Made by a program: the position numbers and the translations under genes. Shown piece by piece: positions 55,938 to 64,000 of a DNA stretch of 64,000 nt (the stretch's first letter is position 1; the number at the start of each line of letters is the position of its first letter). The DNA comes from Allacma fusca (lineage: Eukaryota > Arthropoda > Collembola > Symphypleona > Sminthuridae), in NCBI GenBank assembly GCA_947179485.1, contig OX359245.1, forward strand, positions 42,581,067-42,645,066, given 5' to 3'. Below the pieces are notes generated by a model. That model ran no database searches. It was not told the origin of the DNA and saw nothing but the letters and a program-made list of their open reading frames with translations.

Positions 55938-56713
55938 GGAATAATGACGCTATTGCCTTTATAAGCGTTAATACATGTTGGAATCGCCTGTCCAACATCA
56001 AAATAAAGTCCAAATATTTAGCAATAGTTTCATCATGTCAATATTTTACAGAAATACTTACAGGTTGGATTCTATAGGCTTGAGCAAGTCTTCCGTCGAT
56101 CTTCAGTCCCGAGGTTTATTACTATTGTCAAACTATATTTGCTATGTGAGTAATTGGTTTCGTCCTCGCGGGCAAGTTTCTTCCTCTTGCATGTGTTATT
56201 GTAGATTCAGCGATTTCAGTTTCTCTTTCCTTCTAATAATCTCTCATAACAAATACTTTATACATGACAAACTCATTTAGTCATTCTCTGCATCAGTCAA
56301 TAAACTTATTTTTGAAGAGCTAATTCAATAATTACAACTAGAAGTAAATGCTCGCGGAACACTTGTAATGAGAGAGACGATTCAAACTGAACGTGTACCT
56401 GCTCTGGTTGACGAAAATGATAACAGTGTGTTTAACGCATTTCTACAGCTATAAAAACAATAATTTCAAGGAATTCCGTAATAATTAGGACAGCCCACCC
56501 AACGATTGGGTGGTTCCTCAAAATATTCCAGTATTTATGATCTTCCAATTTACTACGATTTCGCAATAGTTCGCAAGTCGAACTGGCAATAGTACGTAAA
56601 GCAATTTCATAACTGTACATTCATTTAAAATCTCGTTCAAAGATCATATAGTCCTCATGTGGGACAATGTTTCAGTCGATTCTTTTTTCTGAAAGATATG
56701 GTCAGTAATTTAT
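55938..56713. other. Non-coding stretch, nothing recognised
   Basis: A 101-codon ORF at 55975-56280 and a minus-strand ORF at 56432-56620 have no domain or splice support. Confidence 0.45.
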
Positions 56714-57588
56714 TTTGCTATCAGAGGTGCTTATTATTGAAATACAAATACATACATTTTCAGGACAGTTAAAATACAAATATAAACTACAAATACCAGG
56801 TGTAACTTAGTGAAGACACAATATAAAATAAAAATATCCGGAGTCATTTGGGCAAGATACAAAATAAAATACTTTCCTTCCAACAAAAAGAGAAAATATG
56901 AAATAAAAATACCGTATTTGAGATACGAAATACATATTGAAAATACTCTCATATTTATCTCAAAGTACATATCTGAGATGTATCTAAAGTTTATTCTCCC
57001 AAAATATTTTGTATAATTAGGCCAAATAATACAACTTAATAAAAGTAACTACATGTTATTTGACTTTAAAGTTGTGTATTTGTGTGTATCAAAGTAAATT
57101 AACATGGCCCTAGGTACAGAATATTTTTCCTTTAAACAAATAATCTTATAACTCCTGGGTAACTATGTTATGTTATGTTATGTTTATGTATTTATACAGT
57201 AATTTCTTCAAACCCGTCCAACAGGTTTCAAAAACTGGTTTAAAAATATTTTAAATTAGTGCTTTTACATTTAAAATATTTATTTGAGCATGTTTTAGAG
57301 ACGACCTTAACAATTTCCAGAGTCATGTATTTTAAAACTATATTTTGTATTTGAAATACTGACTGGGTAAATTTTAGAAGATAAATAAATACAAAATACT
57401 ATCACGTTCGTAATCTTCAAAATACGAAATATAAAATACAGTAGACATGTTGGTGCTGGCAAAATACGAAATACAAAATACTTTAAACAATTTACGGCTA
57501 GAAAAATACCAAATACGAAATACTAAATGTATTTCAAATACTATTTCAAATACAATATTTCAAAATATTCCACACCTCTGTTTGCTAC
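56714..57588. mobile_element. Non-autonomous hAT-like element, AAATACGAAATAC-word type
   Basis: The element at 56722-57580 has ends CAGAGGTG and CACCTCTG and an 8-bp duplication matching at 7 of 8 positions, TTTGCTAT (56714-56721) versus TTTGCTAC (57581-57588). Both ends are filled with AAAATACAAAATAC, TACGAAATAC and complementary TATTTCAAAT words. ORFs at 56734-57016 come from these words. Confidence 0.87.
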
Positions 57589-57880
57589 TACTTCTTTCTT
57601 GTACATTCACATTCAAATGTAATTAGTAAGATTGTTACAACAACAAAAACTTTTTTTCATGTCATATTAATGTTGGGTTGCTCCAGGTATTCTAAGTCGT
57701 TTAGTATGACTTAATACTTGTGTATTATTCACAGAAGTCTTAGCAGTTAGTTTTAATTCAGTTTTTTCAGTTAACAATCATAAACAAATCATCGATCGTC
57801 TTCCGGTTTTGAATAATTAATTCTAACAATAAAATCGGACTAAATACTATTATTTTTTGCAGAGGCTGATTTTCAATTGT

Positions 57881-57940
57881 TTAAATCCGCCCTGCAAGGT
57901 AATTGACCTGATTTTCTGTTGTTTGCGTAACCCCTGGGAC
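57881..57940 (-). pseudogene. Displaced C-terminal end of gene E
   Basis: Read on the minus strand after removing the hAT-like element and one target copy, gene E's last exon continues from the codon spanning 58740/57932 for 17 residues (ending N-Y-L-A-G-R-I) to a TAA at 57883-57881. The insertion cuts this segment off from the reading frame. Confidence 0.75.
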
Positions 57941-58747
57941 CAGAGATGTGTAGTACTTGAAATACTTAAGTACAAAATACAATCTAAAATAAAAAATACG
58001 TATCTTGTATCTTGTATTTTAAACCTACTGTGGTAGTCGTAGTATTTTGTATCTTAGTATTTTACATATTACGATGCTGGAAAGTATTTGATATTTTAGT
58101 ATTTGCAGACATTAATAGTAATATAAGTACTTAAAATAAGATACTTGATCAAAATACTTAAGTACTCAAACTTTTTAAATTGCCGCAGTCGTGCTTGTTG
58201 AAAACTATTTGTGACCCTTAACATATAGTATTAGAAAGTTTTCTGTCGATTAAGAAACGTCGTATCCACTGGAAATATTAAACGGGATAAATTCGCTGTC
58301 TTTCCACTGCAAATAAAGTAGCATCAGAGAGCATTTAGAGAGTTCTTCTAGTTAGCATGCTTTCAAAATTATAAGAAATTGATAGTTTAGAAAACCCCTT
58401 TTTAATACCCCATTGCCGTCTTCAGCTCCTGTGGAACAATTGTTTAGCATAGCATGTCTGATTTTTAGTGCGCGTGACTCTCGGATGAATTGTTCAAAAA
58501 GCTGCAATTTTGAAATTCTGTACTCGATTTCCAAAACAATAATTTCATGTATTTCCTGATTTTGAAGTTTTTCAGATTCGTATTTTTGAAGCAGTTTTTG
58601 ATTTGTATTTTACTGAGATATTTTAGAAAAACTAGTTACTTGTATCTTATTTAGTATTTAGTATTTTATGTTAAGGAAAAAATAATAAGTATTTGGTAAT
58701 TATTTTTAAAATTAAAATGAGGTATTTTACCCATCTCTGCCTGGGAC
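57933..58747. mobile_element. Non-autonomous hAT-like element, AAATACTTAAGTAC-word type, in the last exon of gene E
   Basis: The element at 57941-58739 has ends CAGAGATG and CATCTCTG and the perfect 8-bp duplication CCTGGGAC (57933-57940, 58740-58747). Words TACTTAAGTAC, AAAATACTT, GTATTTTG fill both ends. Its ends and words resemble but are distinct from the neighbour at 56722-57580. It interrupts gene E and supplies the present stop codon. Confidence 0.92.
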
Positions 58748-60947
58748 ACATTTCTCGTCAATATGAGCAACCCGAGTGGGTGCTAGAACATATGATCCCT
58801 GATTTTGAGTAGCTTGAACAGACGTTTTAATACATTTCCCTTCCTTTTGAGGAAGTTGAGTTGGCGCTAAAACATAGCTTCCCCGAATTTGACTTCCGCT
58901 TGGATTAGAACCAACCGGGAAATTTGAAGGATATGAATGCGGAAGGTATTCATTGTATCCTTGCTGATACGGCCCTGGTGGATTCCAAGCTGTGTGGTCA
59001 AAACAAAGTTAAATTATACTGAATTGTCTGTACCTGTACTACTGTGACATGTTGGTTATTACAACACTTGCTCTATTGGGTGTAAAAATTTGAAACACAT
59101 TTGCATGTAAACCAGTTCCATTTTTACAGATAAATACTTTAATTAAATTGTAAATCCATTCTTCTTCCTTATTCGTTTACTTTATCAATGTGTAAAAAAA
59201 CACTTAATACCTTGGGAATGGTAAGGTTGACGTGATTGTGTCAGTGCATGTTGATTATAGATTTGAGTCCGATCACAACTTTGATTAACAAGGGCAGGTG
59301 TAGGTGAGCTAGGAATACCGCCCTTGTTGTTGTAACCTGGATGACCCCCCGTTGGAGTTAAGCCAACTGGAAATTTAAATCAAAAACTGCTCTAACGTAT
59401 GAATGGAACAAATCCAACAGCTCTATGGTAGCATTTATAATTCAGGGACAAAGGGTGTCTTATAATTAAAGATTCAATTTCACATACTGTCCGAATAACT
59501 CGTGGATGTTGCTAAACACATGCAATGTCCCTTGCTGGATTGCCCAATTGAGCAAGATCCTGTTCATATTTTAACCAGACAGGTTATACCTAATTTAATT
59601 TTTGCTTGTAGGATTCCCATTTTATTAAACTCTGGAGCTCTATTCCCACTCCCAAGTCAAAACGATTCAAATGCTTTTATACATTCTTTACCATGATGCT
59701 GCTGATAATCTGTCAGAACCTGTGTGGGTGCGCATGGCTCAACATTTATGACTCCCTGTGATTCCATTTCTCCTTGAAATCCTGGATTCGGAATAAGTTG
59801 TCCCGATCCTGATTGTCCTGGTCCCTGAAGCTTATCTAAAAATTGGGAACAAATTCCCATGAGCGGTAACAGACGCCGGCGAGCAAAATGGTCCAATAAT
59901 GACAAACGTTAACCTCCACTAAATAGTTTCTCTCATTGGGAATTTGAAATGAAATAATCTAAAGGACGTACCTCCTTTATTTGGACTCATCCTGGGATAA
60001 ATATTATGGAGCTGTTAATTGCAATCACACACTTCATATTATTTATAAGAATAAGAACTGAATACTTATTTTAAAATTTGACAACAAATTATAGAAATCA
60101 ACGTTCATAATTTGGAAATCTTTCATTCATACTATCGTCCATACACATTCCCAGATTGGTTGTGCAAAGAGTGATAACTTACGGGAACTTCTGGTTGATT
60201 TGTATTTCTTGGAATTTCCAAAACTATTTCTTGTCCTGGATTCCCGAACACAACTGCATCCACCCATTCCTTTTCTTTTCGAGATAGCGTTACAGGGCGT
60301 TCTTGTAAAAAAAAAAAGAGTATAAGAGCCCCTTTAAATTACGAAGCACAAGATAAAGATCCTCAAGAAACCCCATAAAAACACAACTTACTTGCAACAT
60401 TCGACATCATACATTGAGTGGAGCAGAAGTACACGGTGGGATTCGTAACTATAGCTTTCGACCGACGACACCCCGCGCACCACACTTTCTCATAAACTGA
60501 CTCGAAAGGAATCTGTAACTCGTAATAACAGACATTATTCCTTCGATATTTGTTGGCAAGCTTTTAAACGAGGTAGGAAAAAATATTTCAAGAATTTGAA
60601 TCCAAAAATTAAAGAAACTTTTTTTAAAAATTTAGTTATTTTTTATGGCACACAATTTAACTGTGAATGAATATGTAACCTGTATTCACATGCAAACTGA
60701 TTTGGTGTATAGTTGCTTCTACACATTTTTGTGAGCGAAAGTAATGACCATGAAAAAAGCATATCATGAGAATTAACTTCAAACTTCAACACATTCCCCC
60801 TATCTGCATTCCCATATGGAACAATTAGTTGAAAGAAAATCCTTTCCTAACTATCCAGCAATAACAATAATTTAATTATGTACATAGGTACATACATGCT
60901 TAGATTATATATTATAAAATTTGCTTACCGGAAGTATGTCGTTTCCC
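58727..60947 (-). CDS. Gene E, CxxC/NPG family protein with long Q/P/G tail (5' end missing)
   Basis: Minus-strand exons recognised are 60947-60929 (19-nt microexon), 60512-60392, 60301-60183, 60011-59972, 59835-59692, 59366-59211 and 58989-58727, all in frame for at least 286 residues. The zinc-knuckle exon reads C-A-G-C then x14 then C-S-T-Q-C. The next carries VVFGNPGQEIVLEIP, and the 40-nt exon reads LHNIYPRMSPNKG. Three tail exons, all entered in phase 1, are rich in Q, P, G and N with an A-W-N-P-P-G-P-Y-Q-Q-G motif, suggesting a disordered, possibly condensate- or transcription-related tail (inference). The leader exon with K-x-E motifs was not found upstream. The last exon is cut by a hAT-like insertion, so the current protein ends R-D-G using a stop at 58729-58727 within the element. 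Confidence 0.7.
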
Positions 60948-62972
60948 CTGAAAATTTAAAACAGATTGGTTTTATTTATCAAGAATTATCAAAATATGGA
61001 AGGATAGAAATTATGGCATGTGTGAGAAAAATAATGAAACTGTAATAGCGCTACTACAAAAACGGGACAAATACCAAACTCTCGTATGACATAAATGCTG
61101 AGAAAAATTAATATGGTAAGGGGAAAAGTCCTCATTGCTTCCCCCTATGTATTGAGGCTTACTCATCAAAGCTTGTTACATAAAAAAAAGTCCCGCGAGT
61201 ATTTTGTGTAGAAGTAAAAAATAAATTCGTTTTTTTCTGTATTACTGTAGCCTTTGAATTATTCAAAATCCAATTAAACTGAAACATTGTTGAAACATAC
61301 CTGGGACCACAACTTTGATGGGACATATTTATTCTGGGTTGAGACTGGCCGAGTTAATGTAATTATATCCTGATGGTTGTGCTGCAGGCTGGATATGGTC
61401 TTGATGAAAGTATTGTCTTTTATGGAAATAAAATAGATGAGATTGATTGAGTATTAAATTTAATTAATTAGTACACCTTCCGGAAAATATCAAGACAAAT
61501 CTTTTAAGAAAATGCTTCACACGTATTATAGACAGTACTATGAGCTGAGGTGAAATAGAAATAATCTTGTAGCATTTTCTCAAATGCGGGTTCGTTGTGT
61601 TCCTTATACCTTCTGTTCACAATGAATCTCTGGAAGCAGTGTCCTCCCCCTTTGAAGGGCAATTGCAAGGAGAAAGGGACAGAATTTCTATTTATAAAAT
61701 AACAGTAATAATTATAGTATGTATGTAATTATGTATTTACATGTGTATCTACATTTATGTTTTATGAAGGGTTCCCAATGGTTTCTGGAATCCCCTTATT
61801 TATTCTACGAATACAGAAAATAACAACGGGTAAATATCGCATTAAATGCTTCAAAGTACTTACCCACAAAATAAATATTATTGTATATAATATGTAATAT
61901 GTATAATGTTATATTGGTGTATATACATACATATATGAACGATTTAATGTTTTACCGTACCTCGTGTTGTTACATCACACAGCGGCCCTTCGCATCTTTG
62001 TCACTTACTTAGCACAATTTTCACCTGTCAGTTGTGCGCTTTATGCTGTCTGTGATCTCTCATAACGATACCCCAGTGGTAGGAATAATTGGGTCATTAA
62101 TTGTCTCGTAAGAGAATGTCGTTATAAAGATTCCCACAAATTTTAAAAAAAGTAGTCACAATGATATGAAGTCCTTATAAAGAGAGTCGATTGTACAGTG
62201 GTATTTGATGTAAATTGAAGGGATCAATATGATTCAGCATTTCTGTCAATAATTGAATTTTCTTTCAATATTGAGTTTGAATTGAAACCTATGTAGTTTC
62301 CCAAGAATTAAACATAATTAACCATTACATTTATTCTGCCCATTGTGGATTGGGTGGGGAGAAATATTCCAGGCTATTTTAATTCAGAGACTCCAACCAG
62401 ACGAAACCAAATATTAAACCAGCATTAGGTTTAAATAAGAAATCTTTTTTAAAACTAATTTATTTTTGTGACTTTAAATTAACTCCATAGAGATTCTTGC
62501 AAGTGGATCTGGTATGTATCAGTTGTAATTAATACAATAATCCTTCCTAGTTTTTTCTTGCTGAGCTCATCACCGGAATTTGATTGTTGAAACTACTTGT
62601 AGTTTTGGCCTCTCAAATATTGCTTCTAAAAATAGGAATGCCCTTCACTTCTGTGCAAGTCCTTGTTGTTCAGAGTGGTCACCTCCCAGTTATTTTTCCT
62701 TAGGCAAGGCAGAAACTACTGCAGTGGGAAGATATTTCCATTACTATTTAACTATTGAGTATAAGCAATATAATGAAGTATTTTTTACAAATACACTGAG
62801 AGTAGACATCTTCCAGAAATAATTCCGTAGATTTTGATTCCAAATAAAGATTAACTTCTCTCAGCCCCTCTGCTCTCTCTTGAAATATTTTCTGGGAATT
62901 CAAATATCTGAACACATTTTATTCAATATTCTGTCAGACAGACGAATAGCTAATCAGAATTATTGGATAAAA
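60948..62972. other. Divergent upstream region between genes E and F
   Basis: 60930-61870 is the direct partner of 4690-6110. The missing first exons of gene E should lie here, but no K-x-E leader could be found on the minus strand. The 80-codon ORF at 62580-62822 has no recognised domain. Confidence 0.5.
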
Positions 62973-63891
62973 ATGGAAGGGGAAGGTCAAGAAACCCGCG
63001 ATCGGTAAGTTCCAATATGTTTTCATTATTCTGTCAGGAGAATTATTTCAGCACTTATTCGAAAAGGCGCCACTATAAAGAATACTTGAGCATATACTAT
63101 TACTTGTGAATATAGTTTTAATCAAACAAACAGTTGAGTAGAGACCGAATTTGATAAATTATTTCTTGTATAATTATAATTATGGTGCTATATATGTACA
63201 TGTCAAAATGCTGGAAACAACTTCCATGCATAGGAGTTGCATTCATTTTATTTTGCTCTCGGATTCAATATTTCTCATAAAGTATGTATAGATACATTTA
63301 GATATAGTTAACAGTGATGAGTAAAATGAGAAATCAGAACAAAAATCACGGGAAATTAAAGAAAATTAAAATGGGAATTTGTTTAAAAAATTTTCATGGA
63401 AAGCTATTTTTACATGATATCTCAACCATATACATACATACATCCTGTTAATTTAGTGACATGCCCACGGATTCTTCCCTGAAGTGTGAACCACCAAGTC
63501 CTACAAATGAAGTCGTAAAGGAAGAGTTTTCCAAAATCGCCTCCTGTCAAAGTCCTCTGGCCTCAAGGTTGGATGAATGAAGTTTATATTTTGAAAATTC
63601 ATCTTTATCTATTCCCTTTCAAAGTTGCATTTCCACCAAACAGCTTTTTTCCCGCTTGAATTTTTTTATAGTTTTTGATAATTCTTAACGGAAATTGCTA
63701 TAAGTGATTAACATTTGTTTGAGGAACTGATGCATTTAGAAAATATGATGGTGCTGGTATTGTGAGTCATTATTCAAAAACCTCACTTGATTTTACATTT
63801 CGAAGGGCCTAATCATTCTTGATTGCTGCCATAGTTTCATATTAAATTAATTGTTTTTTTTTGTCATTTCAGGTCAGGCGAATTTGATCAA
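62973..63891 (+). CDS. Gene F, CxxC/NPG family protein (5' part; runs off the window)
   Basis: Exons seen are 62973-63004 (MEGEGQETRD, donor GTAAGT, phase 2), 63457-63567 and the 19-nt microexon 63873-63891. The start exon joins the next through T-GAC-ATG, giving an uninterrupted frame. The leader has L-K-C-E-P-P (62-type psi-K-x-E flanked by prolines) and V-K-E-E-F, and from its internal ATG it is 107 nt, as in gene D; the donor AAG-GTTG is shared with A, B and D. The microexon encodes S-G-E-F-D-Q and ends in phase 0 with donor GTAAGC. The zinc-knuckle and NPG exons should follow to the right of the window. Divergent to gene E. Confidence 0.68.
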
Positions 63892-64000
63892 GTAAGCATA
63901 AACGCTTTTTACTAAATTGATTTCATATTGTCAATAATAGTCTTCAGCTTGTCCAAAGTAATAAATTATTACCGTTGGAGCGCAGCCATCAGCATTGATT

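Noticed and set aside
56734..57016. Hydrophobic ORFs on both strands suggesting a membrane protein
   Set aside because: They arise from AAATAC/GTATTT words of the element at 56722-57580.
1..64000. tRNA, rRNA or other classical RNA genes
   Set aside because: I looked for cloverleaf-like A/B box arrangements and conserved rRNA words by eye and found none I could defend; a tRNAscan/Infernal run would be decisive.

Overview
This is AT-rich eukaryotic genomic DNA with short exons, GT-AG introns and very dense transposon remains. The gene types fit an arthropod. Tandem secreted CRAL-TRIO proteins and a possible gustatory-receptor-like exon are compatible with a springtail (Collembola), but that assignment is inference. 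The ORFs that look longest are mostly transposon fragments; the real host genes are split into small exons that I assembled from splice sites, reading phase and agreement between paralogues.

The main content is a dispersed family of small multi-exon genes that I do not recognise from any named family (called the CxxC/NPG family here). Members are A (8.2-10.6 kb, +), B (11.5-15.2 kb, +), D (18.1-26.5 kb, -), E (58.7-60.9 kb, -, 5' end not found) and F (from 63.0 kb, +, runs off the window). C (29.4-30.5 kb, +) is a relic, there is a broken microexon at 4.7 kb, and a possible terminal exon at 3.8 kb. The shared plan is an acidic leader with psi-K-x-E motifs that look like SUMO sites, an invariant 19-nt microexon, a C-x2-C-x14-C-x3-C zinc-knuckle exon, a V-F-x-N-P-G exon of 116-119 nt, a short exon of 31-40 nt, and variable Q/P/G-rich tail exons in phase 1, several ending in a W-N-P motif. 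A and D are the two arms of an old inverted duplication.

At 46.8-49.8 kb two tandem minus-strand genes encode secreted single-domain CRAL-TRIO (SEC14-like) proteins. The upstream region and first exon of the second are repeated in inverted orientation at 33.9-36.35 kb, where the start codon is lost. A multi-pass membrane protein exon at 52.5-52.9 kb runs toward a 200-N assembly gap. A small two-exon gene lies at 55.6-55.9 kb.

The rest is mobile DNA. At least ten non-autonomous hAT-like elements are recognisable by 8-bp (or near 8-bp) target duplications and short inverted ends starting CAG or TAG. Most are unusual because their ends are packed with many degenerate copies of one short word, and the word differs from element to element. 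Some are nested, and one has landed in the last coding exon of gene E. There are also two apparently identical 847-bp Harbinger-like elements with TAA/TTA target duplications, a decayed non-LTR retrotransposon (37.9-40.7 kb), a Maverick/Polinton-type integrase relic (42.9-43.4 kb), a Copia relic (43.8-44.4 kb), a long inverted repeat (54.3-54.9 kb) and several hairpins.
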